A DNA stretch of 64,000 bases from Sulfurospirillum sp. (lineage in GTDB: Bacteria; Campylobacterota; Campylobacteria; Campylobacterales; Sulfurospirillaceae), in NCBI GenBank assembly GCA_016744795.1, contig JADGDR010000002.1:1-64000 (forward strand), in the 5' to 3' direction. Position numbers and translations under genes: made by a program. The notes beneath the pieces were generated by a model. The model had not been told where the DNA came from. It saw only the letters and a list, made by a program, of their open reading frames with translations, and ran no database searches. Of the stretch, positions 1-9,443 are shown piece after piece. The first letter of the stretch is position 1; the number at the start of each line of letters is the position of its first letter.

Positions 1-1
1 T

Positions 2-100
2 GTATTATTTGCAAAAAAAGGATACACAAGTGAGCTCAAAGCATTAAAAAGTGAAAGTGTTTTACTCTTTACATGTAGGAATTTTAAAGTTTTGATTTAG
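2..100 (+). CDS. 3' end of a DUF234-type ATPase-like gene (start lies outside the window)
   Basis: An open frame runs in from the left edge and stops at TAG 98-100. The visible tail contains LFAKKGYTSELKAL followed by a short hydrophobic strand LLFTCRNFKVLI. This resembles the last strands of AAA-type ATPases carrying a C-terminal DUF234 domain, which end with a lysine/glycine turn and a hydrophobic strand. The identification rests on this tail only and is tentative. The gene converges on its neighbour and the two coding ends overlap by 17 bases. The overlap holds a TACATGTA palindrome (70-77), read here as the Thr-Cys of FTCR. Confidence 0.45.
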   Translation, partial: VLFAKKGYTSELKALKSESVLLFTCRNFKVLI

Positions 101-1064
101 ATAAATAATCCTTAGAACACCATCCATGTTTTGTTTTAATCCAAGCAAAATTTTGTTGCATGGCACATATAACTTGGCCTTTATTATATCTGTGTATAAT
201 TTTACTTTTTGATGAGGGTCTTTTTCTAACATTTAATATGTCAGTTTTTACATAGAAGCATGAGAATATTTTTTTAGGTTTAAAATGTTTTTTGATGGTA
301 TTTTTTTTGATCTTTTCTACAAAAAAGAGTTCCATAATGTTATCTTCTTTTTCACCTATTAAAAATTTATGAGTAGGTTGATATATGCTTTTTTTTAAAA
401 TTAAATTGATAAAAGAGTTATTTGTTGCCAAGAGTTTGTATTTCTCAAGGGCATAATTGTAACTAATTTTTATTATCTCTCTTTTGTCTTTATTCTTTTT
501 TGCTATAGCAAGGCTATTTTTAACATTTATATAGTTTTTCCATTGGGTATTTACATCTTCTTTAGTAGATTCAATTTTATCTATTGTTTGATTTATATCT
601 TGAAATTTGAGTGCTATTTTCAAGACTTTTTCTTGTGTAGTTGCTACTTTTGGAATAAGAGGAAGCTTAACGTCATATATCTTTACATGTAATAAATTTG
701 AAAGCTCAATTTTACTTTTATTATAATTGTTTTCATCTATAATTTGTCTATTCTTAATGCTATAAAACATTTTATATGTTTTTTTTAGAGAACTTTTTTT
801 ATTAGAATTTATCTCTGTTTCTATTTCTGCTTTAGTTAGGTTATGAATGTTATTTTTTACTTGATTAGTACTGAGTTCTAAAAGTTCTTTATATTGAAGT
901 GTTTTAAAATATAGTTCAATATATTCTAACGTAATGTTTTTTGGGTTTTTATCCAAGTCTTTTTTAATGAAGTTGTTTAGATGGATTCTTAAACCATCTT
1001 CGAGGCTTATTGCAAATAAAGAAGTAGAGAATAGAAGTATTATACTTAATAAAACTATTCTCAT
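84..1064 (-). CDS. Secreted protein with TolC-like helical region and C-terminal SH3 domain
   Basis: About 326 residues. The ATG at 1064 is preferred over one 18 bases upstream because AGGAAAA lies just before it and the product then opens with a signal peptide (MRIVLLSIILLFSTSLFA). Residues about 20-240 are lysine-rich and helical; the stretch near residue 45 (ELYFKTLQYKELLEL) recalls the coiled helices of TolC-family outer-membrane efflux proteins, but only about half of a TolC protein is present. The last 55 residues form a bacterial SH3 domain (LNVRKRPSSKSKII...GWCSKDYL), often used for peptidoglycan or protein binding. A TACATGTA palindrome (684-691) encodes LLHVK. It follows the M50 protease gene with a 10-base gap. 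The TolC resemblance is inference; the SH3 call is firmer. Confidence 0.6.
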   Translation of the reverse strand: MRIVLLSIILLFSTSLFAISLEDGLRIHLNNFIKKDLDKNPKNITLEYIELYFKTLQYKELLELSTNQVKNNIHNLTKAEIETEINSNKKSSLKKTYKMFYSIKNRQIIDENNYNKSKIELSNLLHVKIYDVKLPLIPKVATTQEKVLKIALKFQDINQTIDKIESTKEDVNTQWKNYINVKNSLAIAKKNKDKREIIKISYNYALEKYKLLATNNSFINLILKKSIYQPTHKFLIGEKEDNIMELFFVEKIKKNTIKKHFKPKKIFSCFYVKTDILNVRKRPSSKSKIIHRYNKGQVICAMQQNFAWIKTKHGWCSKDYLSKSKL

Positions 1065-1074
1065 AACATTTTTC

Positions 1075-1725
1075 CTAACCAAGCATATTTATGATATATC
1101 TGATTGGTGCAAAAAAGTATTGTGAAGCTGGTGTTGCTATGATAAGTAATAAAATAACCATACCATACCTTTCTATAGAACTATAAAAGTTTACAACTTT
1201 ATCCCACCTATTCCATGATGCAAAGTAAGACAAGGCATGGGAACCATCTAGTGGTGGAATTGGCATAAGGTTAAAGAAACCTAAAACCACGTTGTATATT
1301 AGTGATTGGAATATAAATAAAACTAAAAAATATTCAAATAGAGAATTAATTGAAGCAAGATCTGTATACTTTAGCAAAACAGAAGCTAAAATAGCAAGTG
1401 CAAAGTTATAGTATATACCTGCAAGTGAAACGTGTATTGCACCTTTATACCCTCCATTTTTTATTACTTCTCTAATATAGATTGGAACTGGTTTTGCCCA
1501 TCCAAACAAAAAAGGAGCACCTGTAAAAAATAGAACTGCTGGAACAATTATTGTTCCCATGAGGTCTATATGCACAAGTGGGTTTATACTAAGACGTCCT
1601 GCATTTTTTGCTGTATTATCACCATATTTGTAAGCCATATAACCATGCATAATTTCATGGCCTATGATGGCTACTGCTAAAGCTAAAACGGTAGCTACTA
1701 TTTTAACTATTTCACTATTTTCCAT
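1075..1725 (-). CDS. Site-2 protease family (M50) membrane metalloprotease
   Basis: A 216-residue polytopic membrane protein. The zinc motif HEIMH lies at residues 23-27 inside the first membrane helix, and the second M50 motif (NLMPIPPLDGSHAL) lies near residue 155-170, supplying the Asp ligand. This is the compact Rip-like subfamily without a PDZ domain, common in bacteria; family members cleave substrates within the membrane, but the substrate here cannot be deduced. The start overlaps the end of lepB by 11 bases, so folD-lepB-M50 form a tight transcription unit on this strand, with the SH3 protein gene probably at its end. Confidence 0.85.
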   Translation of the reverse strand: MENSEIVKIVATVLALAVAIIGHEIMHGYMAYKYGDNTAKNAGRLSINPLVHIDLMGTIIVPAVLFFTGAPFLFGWAKPVPIYIREVIKNGGYKGAIHVSLAGIYYNFALAILASVLLKYTDLASINSLFEYFLVLFIFQSLIYNVVLGFFNLMPIPPLDGSHALSYFASWNRWDKVVNFYSSIERYGMVILLLIIATPASQYFFAPIRYIINMLG

Positions 1726-2551
1726 CTAGAAATTCTTTGTTATGTTCAATAGTGTCTATAAAACGTCCAACTCGATTCCATCTGATTTTATAATTATCAT
1801 CCCAACTAAAGTAGATAAACCAAGGTTTACCAACTATAAGTTTATATGGAACGCTACCCCAAAATCTGCTATCATTTGAATGGTCGCGGTTATCTCCCAT
1901 CATATAGAATTCACCCATTGGTACTTTTTTATAAAAAGCATTATACTCAGAGTTGAAATTTTTTGGTAGTTCATCAACTACAATTGGTTCCATAGCAAAA
2001 TCATTTGCAGATAAGAACATATTCATTTGAGCAAAAAGATTTACGTCTTCATCGTAATGAATTCCTGGAAATTTTTCTTTGTAAGGGTTTAGTACCCAAG
2101 TTTTTCCAGCTATTACATGTAATTTATTTTGTGGGTAATTATCTTTCATCCACTTTTCACCCTCGTGAAAACTGATATAGAGATGTTTGTCTTGGAAAAG
2201 TATCTCATCTCCACCAACAGCAACCATTCTTTTTACATAATGAACTTTAGTTTGTTTTGGATATCTAAATACTACTATGTCCCCACGTTCTGGTTTGTCA
2301 CCTTCAATAAGATGTCCATTTCCAAAGAAGTCTGGAAGAACTTTAATTTCTAACCAAGGTAAATGGGGAGTTGGTATTCCATATGAGAATTTTTTAACAA
2401 AAAGATGATCTCCTATAAGAAGAGTTTTTTTCATACTTCCACTAGGAATTACAAAAGCTTGTGCTACAAAAAAGATAACTAAAAGAACTATAACAATAGT
2501 ACCAGTCCAAGAATTTGACCAAGTTAATAGTTTACCTAAAAAGCTTTTCAT
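1715..2551 (-). CDS. lepB: Signal peptidase I
   Basis: 278 residues. It removes signal peptides from secreted preproteins at the outer face of the inner membrane. One membrane anchor spans residues about 17-35, followed by the catalytic serine motif IPSGSMKKTL (Ser39) and the general-base lysine motif YVKRMVAVGGD; box E is GDNRDHSNDSRFWG. Length fits the family. The start codon shares a base with the folD stop, showing translational coupling. A TACATGTA palindrome (2114-2121) is read as Leu-His-Val (KLHVIAG) in the variable region between conserved boxes. Confidence 0.96.
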   Translation of the reverse strand: MKSFLGKLLTWSNSWTGTIVIVLLVIFFVAQAFVIPSGSMKKTLLIGDHLFVKKFSYGIPTPHLPWLEIKVLPDFFGNGHLIEGDKPERGDIVVFRYPKQTKVHYVKRMVAVGGDEILFQDKHLYISFHEGEKWMKDNYPQNKLHVIAGKTWVLNPYKEKFPGIHYDEDVNLFAQMNMFLSANDFAMEPIVVDELPKNFNSEYNAFYKKVPMGEFYMMGDNRDHSNDSRFWGSVPYKLIVGKPWFIYFSWDDNYKIRWNRVGRFIDTIEHNKEFLDGK

Positions 2552-3408
2552 TATTGTCTGCTCATTTTTGCGGCATTTAGAGTATTTTTTAGTAGCATAG
2601 CAATAGTCATAGGACCAACTCCACCGGGAACTGGTGTAATATAACTACATTTATTTGCTACATTTTCATAGTCAATATCTCCAACAAGTTTACCTTCGTA
2701 TTTACCCCATGTCATTCTGTTGATTCCAACATCTATAACAACTGCTCCATCTTTTACCATATCTTCTTTAATCATATGAGGAATTCCAACACCTACGATT
2801 AGAAGATCAGCTTTTGAGGTATGAGCTTTAAGGTCTTTTGTTTTTGAGTGACATACTGTAACGGTTGCTCTGGCATTTATTAGCAGATTCATCATTGGTT
2901 TTCCAACTATGTTACTAACACCTACGATACAAGCATCCATTCCTGTTGGATTGATTCCATACTCTTTTAAAATTCTCATAACACCAAGAGGAGTACAAGG
3001 AACTAAGTTAGGATTTCCAGTTACTAGTTGTCCTACATTAGAAACATGAAAACCATCAACATCTTTTTTAGGGTCAATTGTTTCTAAAATTTTATTGGTA
3101 TCTATGTGGTCTGGAAGTGGTAGTTGTACTAAAATACCATGTATGCTATCATCTGCATTTAGTTTTGCAATTCTATCTAATACTCTCTCTTGTGTTGCAT
3201 CTTTGTTCATAGTGATTTTTTCTGAAAAAATACCTGCTGCAATACAAGACTTTTCTTTAGATGCAACATATGTTTTACTAGCAGGGTCATCACCTACTAA
3301 TATAACCGCTAAACCAGGAATTATTCCCTCTTTTTTTAATTCTGCTGTTTCTAATTTAATCTCTTCTTTTACCTTATTTGATAATGCTTTTCCATCTAAA
3401 ACTGTCAT
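2551..3408 (-). CDS. folD: Bifunctional methylene-THF dehydrogenase / methenyl-THF cyclohydrolase
   Basis: 285 residues, the usual FolD length. It interconverts 5,10-methylene-, methenyl- and 10-formyl-tetrahydrofolate in cytosolic one-carbon metabolism. Signature segments are visible: the Tyr/Lys catalytic stretch TYVASKEKSC, the folate motif KDVDGFH, PCTPLGVMRILKEYG, the Rossmann nucleotide loop VGVSNIVGKPM and the C-terminal PVPGGVGPMTIAMLLKNT. First gene of the folD-lepB-M50 run, divergent from the cytochrome gene across about 60 bases. Works in the same folate pool as purU and metH elsewhere in this window. Confidence 0.97.
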   Translation of the reverse strand: MTVLDGKALSNKVKEEIKLETAELKKEGIIPGLAVILVGDDPASKTYVASKEKSCIAAGIFSEKITMNKDATQERVLDRIAKLNADDSIHGILVQLPLPDHIDTNKILETIDPKKDVDGFHVSNVGQLVTGNPNLVPCTPLGVMRILKEYGINPTGMDACIVGVSNIVGKPMMNLLINARATVTVCHSKTKDLKAHTSKADLLIVGVGIPHMIKEDMVKDGAVVIDVGINRMTWGKYEGKLVGDIDYENVANKCSYITPVPGGVGPMTIAMLLKNTLNAAKMSRQ

Positions 3409-3470
3409 ATTTTAGTGTCCTTAAATGTAATTTTAGCTATTATATCTTTTTTCAATTAAAGAGAGGATAA

Positions 3471-3803
3471 ATGAAGATTTTTGTTTGTGTTTTTATGATA
3501 TTTTTGTCTTTAAAAGCTGAAGATTTCATAACAAAGATGGAGTATGCAAAGATGCTTTACTCAAATCCAAGAGGCATAGGTTGTATAGCTTGTCATGGTG
3601 CTAGAGGTGAGGGTTCAGTTATAGCGAAGTATAAACATAAGGGCAAACAACTAGAACTCGTAGCTCCGGCTATAAATGAACTCTCTAAAGATAGGTTTTT
3701 TAAGGCATTAAAAGGTACCGACTCAGTTATGCCAAAGTATTTTTTAACAAATAATGAGATAGAAGCACTCTATTTTTATGTAACTAGTGAAGTAAATAGA
3801 TAA
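3471..3803 (+). CDS. Small periplasmic c-type cytochrome
   Basis: 110 residues with a short N-terminal signal peptide and one haem-attachment site CIACH at residues 38-42. A downstream Met in DSVMPKYF (about residue 83) is a plausible sixth haem ligand, and the C-terminal helix LTNNEIEALYFYV is typical of class I cytochromes. It would carry electrons in the periplasm; partners are unknown. GAGGA lies before the ATG. The stop is 9 bases before the hemL start, so it may be co-transcribed with hemL, whose product feeds haem synthesis. Confidence 0.85.
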   Translation: MKIFVCVFMIFLSLKAEDFITKMEYAKMLYSNPRGIGCIACHGARGEGSVIAKYKHKGKQLELVAPAINELSKDRFFKALKGTDSVMPKYFLTNNEIEALYFYVTSEVNR

Positions 3804-3812
3804 AGGAATATG

Positions 3813-5099
3813 ATGAATACAGCAAATAGTAAAAAAGCATTTGAATTAGCACAAAATGTAATTCCTGGTGGAGTTGATTCTCCTGTAAGAGCATTTAAAA
3901 GTGTTGGAGGAACTCCTATTTTTATTGAAAAAGGAGAGGGTGCCTATCTCGTTGATATAGATGGTAATCGTTATGTGGATTTTGTTCAGAGTTGGGGACC
4001 ACTTATCTTTGGGCATTGTGATAAAACAATAGAGCTTGCAGTTGTGGATGCTGTTACAAAAGGACTTAGTTTTGGTGCGCCTACCCAAGTTGAAACGAAA
4101 CTAGCAAGTAAAATTTGTGATATGTTTGATAGTATAGATAAAATTCGTTTTGTAAGTAGTGGAACAGAAGCTGTGATGAGTGCAATACGTCTTGCTCGTG
4201 GATATACTGGACGTGATGATATTCTAAAGTTTGAGGGTTGTTATCATGGGCATAGTGATTCTTTACTTGTTCAAGCAGGAAGTGGTGCTGTTACTTTTGG
4301 AACTCCAAGTAGTCCAGGTGTTCCTGCAGATTTAACTAAACATACACTTTTAGCAAAGTACAATGATATAGACAGTGTTAAAAAGTGTTTTGAAAACTCT
4401 AAAAATATAGCTTGTATAATCCTTGAACCAATTGCTGGAAATATGGGACTTGTTCCTGCTGATGAAAAGTTTTTGCAAGAACTACGCTCCATTTGTGATG
4501 AGCATGAGACTTTATTAATTTTTGATGAGGTAATGAGTGGTTTTAGAGCTTCACTTAAAGGCTCTCAGGGTATTTCAAATGTAGTACCTGATATGGTAAC
4601 TTTTGGTAAAGTTATCGGTGGTGGTATGCCTGTTGGTGCTTTTGGTGCTAGACTAGAGATTATGAATAAGCTTAGTCCAGATGGTCCAGTATATCAAGCA
4701 GGAACACTTAGTGGAAATCCAGTAGCAATGTTTGCTGGTCTTGCTTCATTAGAGAAGATTTTAGAAACCAAGGACTTGTATAGTGAATTTGAGCAAAAAG
4801 CAAAACGTTTAGTTGAGGGTTTTAAAAAAGCAGCTAATAAAAATGGAATTGAGCTTCAAATAAATGTTAGAGGAAGTATGTTTGGCTTTTTCTTTAATGA
4901 TATGCCTGTTAAAAATTTTGATGATGCACTTAAAAGTGATACCGATATGTTTGCTAAATTTCATCAAGCTATGTTAAAAGAAGGTTTTTACTTTGCTTGT
5001 AGCCAATTTGAAACAGGATTTATATGTGCTGCTATAACTGATGAAATGATAAATGATTGTATAGAATCTGCACAAAAAGTTTTGAGTGAAATAAAATGA
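3813..5099 (+). CDS. hemL: Glutamate-1-semialdehyde 2,1-aminomutase
   Basis: 428 residues. It converts glutamate-1-semialdehyde to 5-aminolevulinate with PLP, the C5 route to haem. Seen: [15 protein letters not shown] at the N terminus, [20 protein letters not shown], the Asp-containing [11 protein letters not shown], and the PLP lysine in [14 protein letters not shown]. Two in-frame ATGs lie at 3810 and 3813; the second is better spaced from AAAGGA. The stop overlaps the next start (ATGA). Confidence 0.97.
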   Translation: MNTANSKKAFELAQNVIPGGVDSPVRAFKSVGGTPIFIEKGEGAYLVDIDGNRYVDFVQSWGPLIFGHCDKTIELAVVDAVTKGLSFGAPTQVETKLASKICDMFDSIDKIRFVSSGTEAVMSAIRLARGYTGRDDILKFEGCYHGHSDSLLVQAGSGAVTFGTPSSPGVPADLTKHTLLAKYNDIDSVKKCFENSKNIACIILEPIAGNMGLVPADEKFLQELRSICDEHETLLIFDEVMSGFRASLKGSQGISNVVPDMVTFGKVIGGGMPVGAFGARLEIMNKLSPDGPVYQAGTLSGNPVAMFAGLASLEKILETKDLYSEFEQKAKRLVEGFKKAANKNGIELQINVRGSMFGFFFNDMPVKNFDDALKSDTDMFAKFHQAMLKEGFYFACSQFETGFICAAITDEMINDCIESAQKVLSEIK

Positions 5100-5383
5100 G
5101 TAAAGAGGAAACTCCAAAGTATGCCAAACTAGTTGAGGGTGCTGATGGACTCTCTTTAGGTATATCTATTGTAGTTGCAATTCTTATTGGTGTTGGTGCT
5201 GGTATACTTATGAAAAACTCATTTGGTTATGACTGGTTGCTTTGGGTTGGTGTTTTTTGGGGTATAGGTGGAGCTATTTTGAACGTCTATAAAGCTTATA
5301 AAAAACAAGTAGAGTCATATGCTGAGTTCAAAGATGATGTACGTTATAAAAAATATGAAGAACAAGATGACGATGAAGATTAA
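5096..5383 (+). CDS. AtpZ/AtpI family small membrane protein
   Basis: 95 residues with two predicted membrane helices (about 22-42 and 50-70) separated by a short loop, the pattern of the AtpZ/AtpI (putative F0F1-ATPase assembly) family. In other bacteria AtpI/AtpZ genes head atp operons and influence c-ring assembly or Mg/Ca entry; here no atp genes are adjacent. The start overlaps the hemL stop by 4 bases. The acidic C terminus (QDDDED) overlaps the next reading frame. Confidence 0.6.
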   Translation: MSKEETPKYAKLVEGADGLSLGISIVVAILIGVGAGILMKNSFGYDWLLWVGVFWGIGGAILNVYKAYKKQVESYAEFKDDVRYKKYEEQDDDED

Positions 5384-5894
5384 AATCTCTTTCGTATATC
5401 TTGGTGCTAGTGTGTTTTTGATAATTCTTTCAATGTTTATGGGAGGAAAGTGGCTTATTAATACACAAGTCGCTTTTATCTGTTCGATGCTTATTATTTT
5501 CGCTTCTTTTTTATCATATAAAGGTTTGATTGAAAAACGTCTTGAAAGTGGTGAAATTCCTGAAACAAAAGATGAATTAGATAAGATAGATGATAAGTAT
5601 GGACTTTTTAATGAGGATGAGAATATTGAAGAAATGGAATTGAGTAAAGAAGAATTTGTAAAGTTATATAAACAAGAGAGAAAAAAAAGCTCAGGAATAA
5701 AACAGACTTTTTCAAATCTTTTTAAAAGTGGACGTGGTGTTTTTAATCCTTTTAGACTTATTGCTTATGCTCTTCTTTGTATCTCTATGCTTTTTCTTAT
5801 GCGCCAAGAGCTATTTTCAGCTATACCATTTTTAGTTGGCGTAAGTGCAGTTCCTGTCTCTAGTATTGTTTTAGGTTTTTTTATTAGGAATTAA
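5367..5894 (+). CDS. Hypothetical membrane protein
   Basis: About 175 residues. The start at 5367 (or ATG 5373) overlaps the preceding gene by 17 bases; a longer frame back to 5319 would lie deep in that gene and is unlikely. Two N-terminal helices (FVYLGASVFLIILSMFMGG and a second at about residues 25-50) precede a charged cytoplasmic stretch of about 80 residues, and two more helices close the protein. I recognise no family; similar unnamed proteins follow AtpZ-like genes in this lineage as far as I recall. The end overlaps the convergent PAS-like gene by 4 bases. Confidence 0.65.
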   Translation: MTMKIKISFVYLGASVFLIILSMFMGGKWLINTQVAFICSMLIIFASFLSYKGLIEKRLESGEIPETKDELDKIDDKYGLFNEDENIEEMELSKEEFVKLYKQERKKSSGIKQTFSNLFKSGRGVFNPFRLIAYALLCISMLFLMRQELFSAIPFLVGVSAVPVSSIVLGFFIRN

Positions 5895-6577
5895 GAAGAA
5901 ACCATTGCAGCACTTATGACTGTCTTGTTTTCGTGGAATCTTACTATAGTATTACTTTTTGTTGCAATGAATTCTATATCTTTTTCAAAACTACTATCTC
6001 TATAATCAGTTGTAATACTAATAGAAAAAATAGGGTATTTTTTACCATCAAACTTTATATGTTCACCTGTTAGTAATGATAACTTTGTTTTAATAAAAGT
6101 TGCAGCCAAATGTGATTGGTATATTTTATCTAGTAGTTTTGTAAAATTGTTTATTTGCAATCTTACATCTGGAAAAGTTGGATCAAACTCTTTTTTAAAT
6201 TTTGCTTTAGATCTTGTACTTGATGTACTAATACAAAGATCCAACAAAGTGTATATATTTACACTGTCTCCATACTCTTCTATGCTTGTAAACTTTTTTG
6301 CAGCTTGTTTATATAGTTTTATTCCTATCTTTTTTTCATCTAGATAACCAACTGTGATAGCATAAAATTTGTATGAACCAAATGAGAGGTCAAGCGCTGT
6401 TGTTTTAAAGCCATAAGTATGACTTGCATAAGCCTGAGTTAATTCAAAAATTTCTCTGTTTTTAACTTCTCCTAAAAGATATTGAGCCTCTTGGTTAAGT
6501 GATTTAACCCTTCCATCTTCATTAAAAACGATAAAAGGATTATAATCATATTCAATCCAAGATTGCTCAAATGTCAT
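5891..6577 (-). CDS. PAS-like protein of unknown function downstream of rpoD
   Basis: 228 residues, no membrane segment. The N-terminal 70 residues (YNPFIVFNEDGRVKSLNQEAQYLLG) read as a PAS fold: a 'what the sensor sees' strand, an Asn-containing helix and strands. The remainder has a second region with SITTDYRDSSFEKDIEF near the end and no output domain I recognise. It begins one base after the rpoD stop, so it is almost certainly co-transcribed with rpoD. A role in sensing or sigma-factor control is only a guess from context. Confidence 0.7.
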   Translation of the reverse strand: MTFEQSWIEYDYNPFIVFNEDGRVKSLNQEAQYLLGEVKNREIFELTQAYASHTYGFKTTALDLSFGSYKFYAITVGYLDEKKIGIKLYKQAAKKFTSIEEYGDSVNIYTLLDLCISTSSTRSKAKFKKEFDPTFPDVRLQINNFTKLLDKIYQSHLAATFIKTKLSLLTGEHIKFDGKKYPIFSISITTDYRDSSFEKDIEFIATKSNTIVRFHENKTVISAAMVSS

Positions 6578-6578
6578 A

Positions 6579-8402
6579 TTAGCTCTCTATGTAGTTCTTT
6601 AGTTTACGTCCTACTTTTGGGTGTTTAAGTTTTTTGATAGCCGAACTTTCTATTTGACGTACTCTTTCTCTTGTTACGTTAAGTTCTTTTCCTATCTCTT
6701 CTAGTGTTCTATCACTCTCATCAAACATAAGCCCAAATCTCATGCGAATTACAGCCTTTTCTCTATCATTTAATTGGTCTAGTACATCGTCTATCTGGTC
6801 TTTAAGGTCATTTTTAAGCATAAAGTCCATAGGTGAAATAGAGTTTTTGTCTTCAACGAAGTCACCAAACTTTCCATCATCTTCATTTCCGATTGGAGCT
6901 TCAAGGCTGATAGGCTCTTTTGTAATTTTTATAACGTTTTTAACCTTATCAACACTTAATCCAACTTCTTCTGCAATTGTATCGATATCTGGTTCTCTTC
7001 CTTCTTCTTGAAGGTACTTACGGATTATTTTATTAATTCGGTTTATAGTCTCAATCATATGAATAGGAATACGTATAGTTCTTGCTTGGTCTGCAATAGC
7101 ACGACTAATAGCTTGACGAATCCACCATGTAGCATAAGTTGAAAACTTATAACCTTTTTTGTATTCAAATTTATCTACAGCTTTCATAAGACCTATGTTA
7201 CCCTCTTGAATAAGATCAAGGAAAGGTAAACCTCTATTTGTATAACGCTTAGCGATAGAAACAACAAGACGTAGGTTAGATTTTGCCATACGAGTTTTTG
7301 ATTCATCTGCTATCTTTTTACCACGCTTTATCTGTTCAACTATCTCTTTGAGTACTTCAGGATCTAGATTGAAATTTTCTTTACTAGCTTCTTTTGTTTG
7401 AAAAAGCTTTTTTATTTCAACATAAGTAGAAACCATGGTAGCTTCAGGAACTAAAGCCGTAATTTCATCTTTGGTTAGATCTATAATTTTCTCTAAAAGT
7501 TTATCATGATTTTTCTTTAGTGTGTCATTAAAAAGAGGAAGTCTATACTCAAGTCTTCTTAACTCTTTATCAAACTCATCATCGCTTTTAAGTGAAGTTT
7601 CCATAGATCTTACAAGTTCATTTATAAGTTTACTAGTAGGCCCTAATTCAAGAAGATTTTCTTTAAGAATTTTTTTCTTAAAAGCTACTGTTATATCATA
7701 TATGGCTTTAGACTCTTCATCATCCATATCTTCTGGAACTTTTGCAATAGATTTTAACCAATCTTTTTTTGCTTTTTCTAATGCTTTAAAACTTGTTAAT
7801 ACTTTTTCCGTTCTTTTGTTGTCTTTTTTACTAACTTTCTTTTGACCATCTTCATTCTCTTCGCCATTGTCATCATCATCTTCAAAGTTTCTAAATAGCT
7901 CTTTTACACGACGTTCTCTATTTATAAGAGCTTCTTTATAGTCTATTATAAAATCTATAAGATAAGGAACAGAACAAAAAGCATCGATTATGATGTCTTC
8001 ACCAAATTCGATTTTTTTACTGATGTCTATCTCTTCTTCTTTTGTTAAAAGGGAGATAAGTCCCATCTCTCTTAGGTACATTCTTACAGGAGAATCACTT
8101 CTAGACCACTCTAAAAGCTCTTTTTCATTTGCTAGGTCAAACTCTTTTTCTAATGCTTCATCTTGCAATTTTTGAGCTTCTTCAGCTCTTTTTAGTGCTT
8201 CTTCTAAGTTTCTTAGTTTTGCTAATTCTGCTGAAGTAATCAGCGTAATTTTGTACTTATTTATTAGTGTTGTCATTTTCTTGACATTTGATGCAGTTGG
8301 TTGTTTTACAAAGAGTGCCATAACCTTTTCATAGGTTACATTACTCTTTTCATTCTCTTTAAATAGCTCTTCTAAGTTTGTATAAAGCTCTTTTGTTGAC
8401 AT
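6579..8402 (-). CDS. rpoD: Primary sigma factor (sigma-70)
   Basis: 607 residues. Region 1.2 ([20 protein letters not shown]) lies near residue 104, a long acidic non-conserved region follows (residues about 175-205 rich in Asp/Glu), region 2 includes [35 protein letters not shown] and [13 protein letters not shown], and region 4 ends with [20 protein letters not shown]. This is the housekeeping promoter-recognition subunit of RNA polymerase. No TACATGTA copy occurs in the gene or for 7 kb around it. Likely -10 box at 8441-8446. Confidence 0.98.
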   Translation of the reverse strand: MSTKELYTNLEELFKENEKSNVTYEKVMALFVKQPTASNVKKMTTLINKYKITLITSAELAKLRNLEEALKRAEEAQKLQDEALEKEFDLANEKELLEWSRSDSPVRMYLREMGLISLLTKEEEIDISKKIEFGEDIIIDAFCSVPYLIDFIIDYKEALINRERRVKELFRNFEDDDDNGEENEDGQKKVSKKDNKRTEKVLTSFKALEKAKKDWLKSIAKVPEDMDDEESKAIYDITVAFKKKILKENLLELGPTSKLINELVRSMETSLKSDDEFDKELRRLEYRLPLFNDTLKKNHDKLLEKIIDLTKDEITALVPEATMVSTYVEIKKLFQTKEASKENFNLDPEVLKEIVEQIKRGKKIADESKTRMAKSNLRLVVSIAKRYTNRGLPFLDLIQEGNIGLMKAVDKFEYKKGYKFSTYATWWIRQAISRAIADQARTIRIPIHMIETINRINKIIRKYLQEEGREPDIDTIAEEVGLSVDKVKNVIKITKEPISLEAPIGNEDDGKFGDFVEDKNSISPMDFMLKNDLKDQIDDVLDQLNDREKAVIRMRFGLMFDESDRTLEEIGKELNVTRERVRQIESSAIKKLKHPKVGRKLKNYIES

Positions 8403-8440
8403 TTATATTGCTCCTAAATCTGTGTGTGAAAAAGGTATAT

Positions 8441-8446
8441 AGTATA
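8441..8446 (-). promoter_or_regulatory. Probable -10 box of rpoD
   Basis: Read on the minus strand this is TATACT, 39 bases upstream of the rpoD ATG, within GTATACTATATACC. No clear -35 is visible, as is usual for this lineage. Assigned by motif and position only. Confidence 0.4.
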
Positions 8447-8497
8447 CTGAAATAAGTTTAAAATACAATTAAGCTAGTTTTTTTGTATTATGGTAAA

Positions 8498-9283
8498 TTA
8501 TTTGTTATTTTTAACTGACAATATAGCACCTTTAAAATATTTTGCAAATATAAAATCATATGTTGAAGGATTATCTCCTCTTTTTTCTTTTAATTTGTCT
8601 AGTCCATTTTGCAATATTTTTATCATGTTTTTTGGCATACTTTTATGAGCTGCAATGTAGTAATCGGTTTTTTTGAGAATATATACAATTTCATAATCAT
8701 TGACATTTTTTCCGTGTTTAACTAAATCGTAAACGAATGGAAGATCTGTGCATATAAGTGCATCAACCCTACCATACTCAAGCATTCTGTAACCTTGTTT
8801 TGGTGTGGAAAGTCTGCTAACATTAGAGACATCTCCTCCTAAATCAATATAAGCTCTTTCTGCTGAAGTATTTTTGCTACTAGCTAAATCAAATTTTTGA
8901 ATATCTTTTAAATCTTTAATTGAAATTGTATTTTTTTTTGCGACAATAACAAGTCTTACATTAGCAATAGGTCCTACCCATTGGAATAATTCTTCTCTTT
9001 CTGGTATTCTAGAAGCTGTTATAAGTAAAGAGTTTGGAGTAACTATCGCTTGACTAAATACTGAGCTCCAACTATTAAGTTCAATCTCTTTTGCATTAAA
9101 ATAAAAATTTTCTTTTTTAAATATTTCTTCCAATATTTTTACAGTAATACCAGAAGGAGAACCTTTATGCATAAAATTAAAAGGTGCATTTTTCCCAGCA
9201 AATATAGGAATATTTTTCGCCTCAATGGTGGTTGTTGAAAAAGACAATAAAGTGATGAGTATAAAACAGTAATATTTGTACAT
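8498..9283 (-). CDS. Periplasmic solute-binding protein, SBP_bac_3 type
   Basis: 261 residues from the ATG at 9283, which is preceded by AGGAATAT and followed directly by a signal peptide (MYKYYCFILITLLSFSTTTIEA); the longer frame from 9316 lacks this logic. The mature part has the two-lobed polar amino-acid-binding pattern: PFNFMHKGSPSGITVKILEEIF, the arginine-containing ITASRIPEREELFQWVGP, and a second-lobe Asp region (GRVDALICTDLPFVYD). No ABC permease or ATPase gene is adjacent, so it may serve a distant transporter or act as a sensor. The start codon lies inside a TACATGTA palindrome (9279-9286). Confidence 0.82.
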   Translation of the reverse strand: MYKYYCFILITLLSFSTTTIEAKNIPIFAGKNAPFNFMHKGSPSGITVKILEEIFKKENFYFNAKEIELNSWSSVFSQAIVTPNSLLITASRIPEREELFQWVGPIANVRLVIVAKKNTISIKDLKDIQKFDLASSKNTSAERAYIDLGGDVSNVSRLSTPKQGYRMLEYGRVDALICTDLPFVYDLVKHGKNVNDYEIVYILKKTDYYIAAHKSMPKNMIKILQNGLDKLKEKRGDNPSTYDFIFAKYFKGAILSVKNNK

Positions 9284-9379
9284 GTATATTCCTAAATTTT
9301 TCACATATTCTACCATATAAAAAGATTTATTTACAACTTTTTTAAAAAAAATAAAAATTTAATATTAATTACTCTAACT

Positions 9380-9387
9380 TACATGTA
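9380..9387. repeat. TACATGTA palindrome upstream of flgF
   Basis: Intergenic copy, 18 bases before the sigma-54 promoter of flgF. A second copy lies 41 bases downstream. Confidence 0.7.
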
Positions 9388-9397
9388 ATAAAATTAG

Positions 9398-9414
9398 TTG
9401 GAACATTAGTTGCT
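9398..9414 (+). promoter_or_regulatory. Sigma-54 promoter of flgF-flgG
   Basis: TTGGAAC-N5-TTGCT. The GG (9400-9401) and GC (9412-9413) dinucleotides are separated by exactly 10 bases, the spacing demanded by RpoN, and only one base of the conserved -24 element differs from TTGGCAC. Transcription would start near 9425, about 19 bases before the flgF ATG. Flagellar rod/hook genes are RpoN targets in Campylobacter and Helicobacter. Confidence 0.8.
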
Positions 9415-9420
9415 TAAGTT

Positions 9421-9428
9421 TACATGTA
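9421..9428. repeat. TACATGTA palindrome at the flgF transcription start
   Basis: Lies at the predicted start point of the sigma-54 transcript and just before the AAAGGA ribosome site. A protein bound here, or methylation, could affect flgF expression; this is inference from position. Confidence 0.7.
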
Positions 9429-9443
9429 ACAAAAGGATGATTA

